Below, piece by piece: positions 18,446-26,158 of a stretch of 64,000 nucleotides of DNA. The DNA comes from an uncultured Arenicella sp. Lineage in GTDB: Bacteria; Pseudomonadota; Gammaproteobacteria; Arenicellales; Arenicellaceae. The notes under the pieces were generated by a model, which made no database searches, was not told the origin of the DNA, and saw only the letters and a program-made list of their open reading frames with translations. Position 1 is the first letter of the stretch, and each line of letters begins with the position of its first letter. The stretch lies in NCBI GenBank assembly GCA_947499305.1, contig CANMNN010000018.1:22775-86774 (forward strand), in the 5' to 3' direction. Position numbers and translations under genes: made by a program.

Positions 18446-18799
18446 TTATACGTTTAAAACGTCGTCTTTTACACTTAGCGCGATTCCCACAATCTCGTTT
18501 ATGTGTCCTTGAGGTACTTCCAAGTCTTCTAATGTGCTTACTAGCGCTTCGGCAACTGCGTCAAAATGCACGACGGTTAAATTCATACCCGCGTGTGCAG
18601 AGCGCATGTCCTTGCCGGTATACGCATTGGGGCCACCAAAAACCATGGTCAAAAAAGCCTTTTGCTTTTTATGTTGCTCGGCCATATCAACGGTGTCAAA
18701 GAACTCACTAATTCGTTCATCAGACAATACCTTTCGATAAAAAATATCGACTGCCGCATCAACCGCTGCGGCTCCTCCTATTGCTTCATATACAGACAT
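18446..18799 (-). CDS. group 1 truncated hemoglobin
   Basis: 117 residues, the usual size. It begins SVYEAIGG and has the B10 Tyr (DIFYRKVL), distal-pocket residues near QHKKQKAFL, the glycine motif FGGPNAYTG and the proximal His in RSAHAGM. Such globins bind O2 and NO and can act as NO dioxygenases when a reductase is available. Here a ferredoxin-type reductase follows at once and c-type cytochromes precede it, so NO or O2 chemistry is the likely purpose of the operon. Confidence 0.93.
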   Translation of the reverse strand: MSVYEAIGGAAAVDAAVDIFYRKVLSDERISEFFDTVDMAEQHKKQKAFLTMVFGGPNAYTGKDMRSAHAGMNLTVVHFDAVAEALVSTLEDLEVPQGHINEIVGIALSVKDDVLNV

Positions 18800-18842
18800 T
18801 TTGTTACTACCTCATAAAGTGTTACTAAGTTAAGTTTGGCGG

Positions 18843-19178
18843 TTATTGCGCTTCCAGCTCGGATAAAAAATAGCCAACAACCAAATCAATTTCTTCTTTG
18901 GTAATGTTTTCATTACCTCCTTTCGCGGGCATCAGGCCATAGCCATTGAATGCGTTCATCACCAAGGCCTCTCGGCCTTTTGCGATCCTCGGCCCCCACA
19001 TTTTTTTATTACCTATAATCGGCGCGCCATTTATTCCTTGCCCATGGCACGCCTTGCAATTTTTCTTTGCCAATTGCTCACCGGCAAGCATTTGGGCTGC
19101 TGCCTTGTCAGAGCCAGAACACGCCGACAAACACAACAGCATTACAGCTAAGATCAATACAGATATTCGCTTACTCAT
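18843..19178 (-). CDS. small cytochrome c lipoprotein (c5-like)
   Basis: 111 residues. Lipoprotein signal with lipobox LSAC at about 20. One heme site, CKACH, and an axial Met probably in YGLMPAKGG. The class I fold with GAPIIG and GYFLSELEAQ resembles cytochrome c5 and c551 types. It probably shuttles single electrons in the periplasm between the multiheme cytochrome and another carrier. Fourth gene of the redox operon. Confidence 0.88.
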   Translation of the reverse strand: MSKRISVLILAVMLLCLSACSGSDKAAAQMLAGEQLAKKNCKACHGQGINGAPIIGNKKMWGPRIAKGREALVMNAFNGYGLMPAKGGNENITKEEIDLVVGYFLSELEAQ

Positions 19179-19212
19179 ATTCTTAAACCCTCTTGCTTAC
19201 CGATGACGACTC

Positions 19213-19806
19213 TTAGATCGGCACGCGAATAACAACGCCGCCCATCACTTCACCAATTTTAAAATCAGTTTTAGGCGAATCTTTATGGTCGTTATGGCAA
19301 CTAGTACAGGCTTCAGAAACGGCCACATCGGCATACACACCGGTGTAATAAGTCACATCACCCAATGTCTCTTCTCCATAAAAATTCTCCCCAGGGTTAT
19401 CCACAACATATTGAAGGCCTTCTTTCTCAAGCGGTGTCTTAGGACCATTTTGCTTACCGATCGGCCACAAGGATTGCAGTGAATAAGTAAACTCATCGGT
19501 TACTTCAGCTACCGCCTCAGAACCTGCGCGGAACATTTGTGCTGGCAATAGAGTGCCGTTGTCAAATTCCTCCCAATGCTCATCCGGCTTAACTACTCCT
19601 GACCCTTTGGGTCCTAAGCGAGCAACAACTAGCTTGGTGTAATTCGCGCGGTCGGCATTCATTACTGCAAACAAAGAATCCGTAAACAACTTAGGCTCAA
19701 TCCCTTTTGACGCGGCGGGGGCGGATACTTCTGTTTGTTGACTGCACGCAACAGCACCAACAAGAGTTGCGGTGACGACACATGCGATAGCTACTTTTTT
19801 TAACAT
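19213..19806 (-). CDS. DUF3365 / Tll0287-like c-heme domain lipoprotein
   Basis: 197 residues. Lipoprotein signal with lipobox GAVAC. The body matches the Tll0287-like PAS-fold family (AVMNADRANYTKLVV, QMFRAGSEAV, YVVDNPGENFYGEE) and has one c-heme site, CTSCHNDHKDS, with its C-terminal GEVMGGVVIRVPI. Relatives often sit in sensor kinases and may sense redox state or NO. Here the domain is free and secreted. It lies within the redox operon. Confidence 0.82.
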   Translation of the reverse strand: MLKKVAIACVVTATLVGAVACSQQTEVSAPAASKGIEPKLFTDSLFAVMNADRANYTKLVVARLGPKGSGVVKPDEHWEEFDNGTLLPAQMFRAGSEAVAEVTDEFTYSLQSLWPIGKQNGPKTPLEKEGLQYVVDNPGENFYGEETLGDVTYYTGVYADVAVSEACTSCHNDHKDSPKTDFKIGEVMGGVVIRVPI

Positions 19807-19872
19807 TTGAAACCTCGATATTTGATTAAATTAAACGTCGATTGCATAACACCGTTGCTCGCAATTTTATGA

Positions 19873-21249
19873 CTATTGCTCCCGCTTCATCGCCCAATCG
19901 ATTGACTCGATATGAACCGCGGGTTGGGTACTGAAGTTATTTTTAATCAATGTCTCATCGGCGAGCGCATCAATTGAAAATTCTAGGCTGTGACATTGCA
20001 TGCATATCGGACGAATCATTTTTTCGTTAGGGCGCAATGTCGCATTTTGATTATGTTGAACTTTAACTTCTTTGATTGTTCTGGCCTTGTCCACATAGCG
20101 ATTAGACTCAACCCGTGGCATGTGGCAAGTTGCACAACTAACACCAGTGCCGGCTTCGGCCTCTCCCGATATCTCGGCCTGCCAAAGATCAGCATGGGCG
20201 GATGCCTGGTAGGCGCGAGAGTGCTCATCAGCATGGCAATTTAGGCAACTCTCAGCGGCGGCGACTTGAACATTGAGGTCATGCACGTTGTGACAACTAT
20301 TGCAGCTCAGCTGTTGATGCTGAGCTTGCTCATGAAAGTCAAGACGGGCGAGAGTAGGGCTCATTGGCGTTAAGGCCTTAGATAGTTTTTTCGACAGGCG
20401 CATACCATGCTTGCCAGATGTGAAGCCTGCGACTTCTTGCGCATGACATGATTCACACGATTCGATGCCGGGTTTTTCGACCCAAGATCGGCTTTCACTC
20501 TTGCCAGCTTCAATCAAATGACAGCCAGCACAATCAAGTTGGATATTCGCATGAACGCTAGCCGCCCATTGCTGGTGGATATCCGAGTGGCTCGCGATTT
20601 TGTCGTTCACAATCGCTACGGCTTCTCTCGCAGTGGTTTCGGATTTAGAGCTGATCTCGGGCTTTGGCGCCTTATAGTGAGAAAAATTCGCTGCCTTCAA
20701 TTTACTAATTTGGTTCAACCAAGGCTTATTAGCGTTCTCAACTAAAAAGTTCTCATACAAAGCGCGATTGTCATGGAAATTATGACAACCTGCCGATTGA
20801 CAGCTATCGTAGGCTAAGTCTTTATGGCTCGGGCGATTTTCGCCCACTTCTTGATGACAGTGATAGCAAAAGTCTTCGGCCAAGGTAACACCCATGGCTC
20901 GCGTTTGCTCTTCTTGGTGTTCAGTGTGACAAGCAATACACTGACGAGCGTCAACCAAGCTTAATAGCTCGGCATTACGAGGGTTGGTAAATTTCTTTTT
21001 AGGATGATCATCTCGCGATGCTTTTAGCTCATCGGCGTGACAATTCTCACACGCATCTTGGAGAATCTCCGGACCACCAAAAGCATCGGTATGACATGTT
21101 TCACAAGCCATCTCTATTTGATAGTGGCCATGCGAGGCAGGGCCAACGATAAACTCTGACTTATCGTCACTCAAAAAAAGTGTGTAGCCAAAGTAGCCGG
21201 CAATCACAATCGTAATTAAAGCCCAAGTGAGCCACATGAGTCCCTTCAT
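19873..21249 (-). CDS. membrane-anchored multiheme cytochrome c (11 potential hemes)
   Basis: 458 residues. One N-terminal helix anchors the protein with the heme domain in the periplasm. I count ten CxxCH sites (CETCH, CENCH, CIACH, CYHCH, CAGCH, CESCH, CNSCH, CLNCH, CATCH, CMQCH) plus one CQSAGCH, a CX4CH site between the fourth and sixth. Extra His residues near each site can supply bis-His ligation. No catalytic Lys-substituted (CxxCK) site is present, so electron transfer is likelier than nitrite reduction. Its ATG is one base from the stop of the upstream oxidoreductase gene, suggesting tight coupling. Confidence 0.88.
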   Translation of the reverse strand: MKGLMWLTWALITIVIAGYFGYTLFLSDDKSEFIVGPASHGHYQIEMACETCHTDAFGGPEILQDACENCHADELKASRDDHPKKKFTNPRNAELLSLVDARQCIACHTEHQEEQTRAMGVTLAEDFCYHCHQEVGENRPSHKDLAYDSCQSAGCHNFHDNRALYENFLVENANKPWLNQISKLKAANFSHYKAPKPEISSKSETTAREAVAIVNDKIASHSDIHQQWAASVHANIQLDCAGCHLIEAGKSESRSWVEKPGIESCESCHAQEVAGFTSGKHGMRLSKKLSKALTPMSPTLARLDFHEQAQHQQLSCNSCHNVHDLNVQVAAAESCLNCHADEHSRAYQASAHADLWQAEISGEAEAGTGVSCATCHMPRVESNRYVDKARTIKEVKVQHNQNATLRPNEKMIRPICMQCHSLEFSIDALADETLIKNNFSTQPAVHIESIDWAMKREQ

Positions 21250-21250
21250 A

Positions 21251-23236
21251 CTAAAAATAGAAAACCGTTAAGATGTGGATAGCCAATAAGATTGGCAACG
21301 GCCAAGTAACGACTATATGAGCCCAAGACCAAAACGAACGAATCTTAGTTGCATTAATCGGCTTGAGACGGTGACTTAAAGAAATGACTGAACTGGCAAT
21401 ACCTCCCATAATCAAAACTGCCAAAAAGTTGAACATCAGCAAACGATTCAAATTGTCGCCAATATGCAAACCAGTATGAATAAGCAGAATCACGGCGCAC
21501 GTCACGCCTAGTGCAATATGGAACAAACGCCAATATGCAAACTTACCCAGCTTTTGGAATTGCAGGCGTTTGCGCAATGACATTAGCAAACCGACCACTG
21601 ACAAACCCAGTAAGGTGAAGCCCGTGACCTTCTTCCAAAATTTGTCGTTCCATAAAAACTCAAGCGGCGCCGGCTGCGTTACTGATTCACCAACGGCAAT
21701 ACCCGGTAACGATAAGATCAACGCTGAAATAACAAATGCTGCAAGGCTCGCCACTAACATCGGAGCCCATGCCCACTCCTTTTCTCGTTCGATTTTCGTA
21801 TCGGTATGCGATTCAATCAATTGCAATAATAGAGGTTTACAAGAACCACACACGGCTCCCGCACGCGTGCGATTTGAAACCTGTGCAATGCTCGAGCATT
21901 GCGTTTGAATTGCTGAAACGACTTCACCTTGAGTAACGCTGCTGCACTGACAAACAACGGCTGATTTTGGCCATTGACTCACGTCTCGCGATTGACTTGT
22001 CGGCCACACTCGGCCACACACTTTGAACAAACAGCGTTGCAAAAAATTTATTTTTCTTTGCCCGAGAAAGGCCTCTTGCACCCGTGCATCTTCAGACCAA
22101 GCGCCGATACTCATAGCGCCAACCAAACGCCCTTTATGAGTTACCAGCTTTCGATAGAGTTCCCCTTTGCTATACACATACTCACGATGAAACGGAGTTT
22201 TCGTGTAATTAACGACATCACCAACACTGCGCACAGGCGTGTCGATAACCTTAAGACTGGTAGAAAGTAGCGAACCTGAATACAGTGACTCACCTCCGCT
22301 TAGAACATCTGCCAACACAGACGCTTGTTCATACCCTGGATTTACAATGCCGTAGGTAAGGTCATTGTGTTCGCAGCATTCACCGATAGCGTAGATCGAC
22401 GGATGAGATGTTTGCAGACGATCATCGACCAGTATTCCGCGGTTGACGCGTATGCGTGCCGACCGAGCAATTTCGATATTCGGCGTAATACCGCTGCAAA
22501 ACACTACCGTGTCGCACTCAATCAAATCACCATTTCGAAGCACCACGGCAGTTACCCGCCCGGAGCCAATGATTTCGCGTACCCCAATATTTGTCATCAC
22601 CCGCACGCCCATGTCTAGCAAGCTATTTTTCAAAATGTCGGCGGCAAATTCGTCAAGTTGCCTATTCATTAAATGCTCACCTTGTTGAATGAGGCTAACC
22701 TGCGTATTGTTTTTTAGTAGAGCTTTGGCCGTTTCAAGGCCGAGTAAACCTCCGCCAACAATAACAATATGACGTGCTCGAGAGGTGCGCGCGTAGAGAT
22801 GCTCAGCGTCCTTAAGACTGCGAAACGTGTATACACCCGTTTGATTTAAGCCTTCAATATTGGGCACGTGCGCCCGCGCGCCGGTGGCAATAACCAAACG
22901 ATCAAAATGATGTACTGTACCGTTTTGATCAATGAGCTGCTTGGCGCTTGGGTCGATGCTTGAAACTGCAGATTGGATAAACGAAAAGTGATCTGATTCG
23001 TCTGGCATCTGTAGCTGAATATCATCTGGTGCGATTTCTCCGGCTAATAAGGACGACAGCTGAACGCGGTTGTATGGGCGCCCGGGCTCATTACCAAATA
23101 AGGTGATCTTGCCTGCGACATTTTTAGCAGCCATCTCCTGAACAAAACGAACACCCACTGGGCCACTGCCTACAACGATTGTATGCATGCCTTGTGTTAA
23201 AGAGTGCTCGCTTTTTTGCATGTTCAGTTTATTCAT
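21251..23236 (-). CDS. NirB-like FAD/NAD oxidoreductase fused to BFD [2Fe-2S] and cytochrome-b-like membrane domain
   Basis: About 661 residues. Domains in order: pyridine-nucleotide-disulphide oxidoreductase with FAD loop VVGSGPVGVRF and NAD loop VGGGLLGLETA (residues about 17-380); a BFD-like [2Fe-2S] domain with CxC (VCQCSS) and CxxC (AVCGSCK) Cys pairs (about 430-490); a C-terminal part with about five membrane helices and His residues suited to heme b (RLFHIALG, LLIHTGLHIG, WAHIVV, AIHILT). The siroheme/sulfite-reductase half of true NirB is missing. Electrons could pass from NAD(P)H through FAD and iron-sulphur to heme b and then to the multiheme cytochrome encoded next. The start is uncertain: 23236, 23221 or 23188 (before HTIVVGSGP). 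The longer frame from 23266 runs through the leader hairpin and is rejected. Confidence 0.82.
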   Translation of the reverse strand: MNKLNMQKSEHSLTQGMHTIVVGSGPVGVRFVQEMAAKNVAGKITLFGNEPGRPYNRVQLSSLLAGEIAPDDIQLQMPDESDHFSFIQSAVSSIDPSAKQLIDQNGTVHHFDRLVIATGARAHVPNIEGLNQTGVYTFRSLKDAEHLYARTSRARHIVIVGGGLLGLETAKALLKNNTQVSLIQQGEHLMNRQLDEFAADILKNSLLDMGVRVMTNIGVREIIGSGRVTAVVLRNGDLIECDTVVFCSGITPNIEIARSARIRVNRGILVDDRLQTSHPSIYAIGECCEHNDLTYGIVNPGYEQASVLADVLSGGESLYSGSLLSTSLKVIDTPVRSVGDVVNYTKTPFHREYVYSKGELYRKLVTHKGRLVGAMSIGAWSEDARVQEAFLGQRKINFLQRCLFKVCGRVWPTSQSRDVSQWPKSAVVCQCSSVTQGEVVSAIQTQCSSIAQVSNRTRAGAVCGSCKPLLLQLIESHTDTKIEREKEWAWAPMLVASLAAFVISALILSLPGIAVGESVTQPAPLEFLWNDKFWKKVTGFTLLGLSVVGLLMSLRKRLQFQKLGKFAYWRLFHIALGVTCAVILLIHTGLHIGDNLNRLLMFNFLAVLIMGGIASSVISLSHRLKPINATKIRSFWSWAHIVVTWPLPILLAIHILTVFYF

Positions 23237-23239
23237 ATT

Positions 23240-23297
23240 CAAAACAAAAAAGGCGCTCACAAGCACAGCATTGATTGCTGTATTTGTGAGCGCCTTT
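23240..23297 (-). terminator. terminator-like hairpin in the leader of the redox operon
   Basis: A 14-bp perfect stem (23249-23262 with 23284-23297) continues into an inner 6-bp stem (ACAGCA/TGCTGT) and, on the minus strand, is followed by TTTTTTGTTTTG. This is a textbook intrinsic terminator, yet it ends only a few bases before the first possible start codon at 23236. No promoter fits between them, so it probably acts as a regulated attenuator in the leader. It could otherwise terminate read-through from the upstream GNAT gene. Confidence 0.75.
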
Positions 23298-23671
23298 ACT
23301 CAATTGATCCAATGCTTGTAGCTACTAACGCGTAGTATCTAAGTCATTAAGCACTGTTTAAAATCTATGTTTTCTATCGTTAAATTGGATATTGCTAGTT
23401 TGCTTGGTCTCTACTGATTTAGGTTTAATTGGTCACCAAATCGGTGCAATGAACGTCTAATTTGCACGAATAACAACCAATTAGTTAGAAAAAGTCTCAA
23501 TTTAGTGTTCGTGTCGCTGCAAATTCTCCCTAAGGAATAAGGTCCTCAGAACAATAATTGCTCGATCTAAACGCGATCTCTAATTCAATAGCTACATCTA
23601 TAGTATCTAGCGTTGAGCAAAACTCATGCCAACTTCGAAAGACAGGTCGAGATTGCTCGGGTAGTGATGGG
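23298..23671 (-). promoter_or_regulatory. non-coding leader/promoter region of the redox operon
   Basis: No convincing gene on either strand. It must contain the promoter of the redox operon if the hairpin next to it is a leader element. It contains a palindrome TTGGTcACCAA (23429-23439), a possible regulator site, and a TACTA-ACGCG-TAGTA hairpin near 23323-23338. I could not find a convincing FNR or NsrR box. Confidence 0.35.
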
Positions 23672-24148
23672 TCAAAAGATCGATTTTTGCATGTACAAAC
23701 AACCATCAATGTCGTCGTTACCGGGGTAATCGACGATCGAAAACCCAAGCTTCTGATAGGCCTTAACCGCCGAGCCGTTGCTGGGATACACTAATAAAGA
23801 CGCCTTAGAAATCGATAGCCCTACGTGCGCTGCGGCGGTTAAATTTGACACCAATTCAGCAACTACACCCTCACCTCTCCTTGTTGGTGATACTGCGAGG
23901 CGACATAAATGAGCGCAACCATGACGTAAGTAAAATTGACCAAAGCCGATCAGCTCTTGCTGGCTCAACATACTGAAGGAACTAATCGAAGAGGGGCTTG
24001 GTGACTCTAAGATACTTTTCACGAAAACTTCGAGATCTTGAGTAAAATCAATACCGGGGCCTGCCCATTGTGCGATTTGCTGTTGATCGGCAAACCAAGT
24101 AATTAATTGTGCTGCGTGCTCATTTTGAAAATCGATAAATCGGCTCAT
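23672..24148 (-). CDS. GNAT-family acetyltransferase
   Basis: 158 residues. The acetyl-CoA region is recognisable: CRLAVSPTRRGEGVVAELV supplies the R/Q-x-x-G-x-G/A loop, followed by VYPSNGSAVKAYQKLGF. The substrate cannot be read from sequence. The neighbouring VOC gene is on the same strand 17 bases upstream, so the two may be co-transcribed. Confidence 0.82.
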   Translation of the reverse strand: MSRFIDFQNEHAAQLITWFADQQQIAQWAGPGIDFTQDLEVFVKSILESPSPSSISSFSMLSQQELIGFGQFYLRHGCAHLCRLAVSPTRRGEGVVAELVSNLTAAAHVGLSISKASLLVYPSNGSAVKAYQKLGFSIVDYPGNDDIDGCLYMQKSIF

Positions 24149-24165
24149 AAGCCAGCTCCTTACAG

Positions 24166-24543
24166 CTATTTGAATTCGCGTAGCTGAAAAATATTCCCTT
24201 CTGGGTCGACAGCATTACACACGCTGAATACAGGATTGCTCCACACTTCTTGCATGGTTTTACCGCCGAGTTCGACAAGCCGCTGATTCGCCACGTCCAA
24301 ATTTGCAACGCTAAAGAAAAGTTTAATGGACGACTCCCTCGGCGACTCTGAATTTGGTGGCACCTTAATCCCTTCAGGGAGCTCATGCACAATTAGCTGC
24401 AGGCCTTCGCAAGCGAGAATTGTCAAATCAGGAGTTTGGCGAACCACGTTCGCACTTAGCAGCATTGAATAGAAATCTACTAATACGCTGACATTGTGAG
24501 CGTAAACGAACGCGCCAGATTTTGCTGGGACAGCCATAATCAT
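24166..24543 (-). CDS. VOC-family protein (glyoxalase/dioxygenase-like)
   Basis: 125 residues with the paired beta-alpha-beta-beta-beta pattern of the vicinal oxygen chelate fold: FVYAHNVSVLVDFYSMLL at the start, and SVCNAVDPEGNIFQLREF at the end, where DPEGN-x-x-x-L is the common family ending. One metal ligand (Glu/His pair) may be missing, so it could be a binding protein and not an enzyme. Confidence 0.78.
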   Translation of the reverse strand: MIMAVPAKSGAFVYAHNVSVLVDFYSMLLSANVVRQTPDLTILACEGLQLIVHELPEGIKVPPNSESPRESSIKLFFSVANLDVANQRLVELGGKTMQEVWSNPVFSVCNAVDPEGNIFQLREFK

Positions 24544-24585
24544 TCATCTATAAGCAGGTCAGTTTTGAGTGCAGTACAGTTAGTA

Positions 24586-24804
24586 CTAAGCAGCTACTCC
24601 AGATTGATGGCTTGGTCGCCAACCGAAAATACGAGCCGGTAGAAGCAAAATCGATTTCATAAGAGTAAATACACCTCCAATGGCAAAACCGAGTAATTTA
24701 AACGGCAAACTTATTAGCCACACCAAAGGCCATAACACTAACACCAACATGGCTAGCGGCCATGATAGAACAAACAAAATACACCAAAGTAAAAACGCGA
24801 CCAT
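24586..24804 (-). CDS. small two-helix membrane protein
   Basis: 72 residues, two or three hydrophobic stretches separated by short turns (WPLAMLVLVLWPLVWLI, FKLLGFAIGGVF) with a basic C-terminus (WRPSHQSG). No family recognised. It stands alone upstream of the VOC gene on the same strand. Confidence 0.6.
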   Translation of the reverse strand: MVAFLLWCILFVLSWPLAMLVLVLWPLVWLISLPFKLLGFAIGGVFTLMKSILLLPARIFGWRPSHQSGVAA

Positions 24805-24991
24805 TTTCTAAGCCTCCATGAATAACACTACAAGCCTAAACTTCACAACACAGTATATACCAGCGCTGTAAAGCATTCTGAGAGTTCTTAATGCGCGTGC
24901 AACAAACACTCACATGCGGTAATGTCTAATAGTTTCCGCTACCGACGACTCGGTAAGTAAGACTCATCAAACAATCATAGACGATCATAAT

Positions 24992-26158
24992 ATGCTGAAG
25001 AAAATCATTTTGTCACTAGGGGTTCTGATTGCTATTGCGATCATAGCAGTCATTACTTTTGCACCCAGTATGGTCGAAAAGTCGATGAACGTGGTCAAGG
25101 AACATGAGCCGTTTGAAATCAGCGACGAGGCCAAACAACTTCATTCCACTTTGACTGTAGGCGATTGGCACGCCGACAGCCTATTGTGGAACCGTGATTT
25201 GTCAGAGCGCGCGAACTTCGGACAAGTCGACTTACCTCGCCTGCAAGCCGGAAACGTGAGCTTGCAGATGTTCACCACCGTAACCAAATCGCCGAGCGGT
25301 TTGAATTATGCTGAGAATTCAAGTGACGCGCCTGATGACATCACCAGTCTGGCGGTAGTTCAATTATGGCCAGTCGACACCTGGACTAGCCTTGCAGCAA
25401 GGGCTCTATACCAAGCTCGTCGCTTGCATGATCTAGAGAGCAAAAATCCAAAAGACTTGATGATCATTAAATCAAAGGCCGACCTAGCAAACTTCACGAC
25501 GAAACGAACCAGTAACAAAAAATTAGTTGGTGGTTTAATCGGCACAGAAGGCTCACATGCGCTTGATGGCAAGCTTGAAAATGTTCAGGTGTTATTCGAT
25601 GCCGGCTTTCGAATGATGAGCCTACAACACTTTTTCGACAACAAGCTCGGCGGCTCTTTGCATGGAGTAAGCCAAGCTGGCTTAACTGACTTTGGCAAAC
25701 AAGTAATCAACAAAACGGATGAGCTCGATATCATTCTCGACCTTTCGCACTCGTCAGAAGCGACCGTTGTTGATGCCTTAGAAATCTACGACAAGCCTGT
25801 GGTCATAAGCCATACTGGCTTTAAAGGTCACTGCGATACCGAGAGAAATATTGCCGATAACTTAATGCAAAAAATTGCAGCCAATGGCGGGCTAATCGCC
25901 GTAGGCTATTGGGATGGTGCGGTCTGTGGTGATTCGCCTAGAGATGTTGTCAACGCAATGAAGTACGGCCTGGAACTTGTCGGCGAAGACCACATTTCAC
26001 TCGGCTCAGACTATGATGGCTCAGTAACCGTTGGTTTTGATACCAGCGAACTCGAAGCCCTGACCCAAGAAATGATGAACCAAAATTTTAGCGAAGTCCA
26101 AATACGCAAAATAATGGGCGGCAATATGCTTAGGTTTTTAGAGCTTTATTTACCTTAG
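24992..26158 (+). CDS. membrane dipeptidase, peptidase family M19
   Basis: 388 residues with an N-terminal signal anchor. The zinc amidohydrolase fold shows the HxD motif (GDWHADSLL), the bridging Glu (GTEGSHAL), two metal His (DLSHSSE, VISHTGF), RN (TERNIADN) and the C-terminal GSDYDG. Family members hydrolyse dipeptides, including D-residue and beta-lactam substrates, in the periplasm. The usual DGHND is here DWHAD. It is convergent with the next gene, with a four-base overlap. Confidence 0.92.
   Translation: MLKKIILSLGVLIAIAIIAVITFAPSMVEKSMNVVKEHEPFEISDEAKQLHSTLTVGDWHADSLLWNRDLSERANFGQVDLPRLQAGNVSLQMFTTVTKSPSGLNYAENSSDAPDDITSLAVVQLWPVDTWTSLAARALYQARRLHDLESKNPKDLMIIKSKADLANFTTKRTSNKKLVGGLIGTEGSHALDGKLENVQVLFDAGFRMMSLQHFFDNKLGGSLHGVSQAGLTDFGKQVINKTDELDIILDLSHSSEATVVDALEIYDKPVVISHTGFKGHCDTERNIADNLMQKIAANGGLIAVGYWDGAVCGDSPRDVVNAMKYGLELVGEDHISLGSDYDGSVTVGFDTSELEALTQEMMNQNFSEVQIRKIMGGNMLRFLELYLP

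Noticed and set aside
19873..21249. Multiheme cytochrome as a nitrite reductase (NrfA-like)
   Set aside because: No CxxCK catalytic heme site and too many CxxCH sites for NrfA, plus an N-terminal anchor.
23237..23266. Start of the NirB-like gene at 23266
   Set aside because: The first ten codons would be the terminator-like hairpin and its T run, which is unlikely to be coding.
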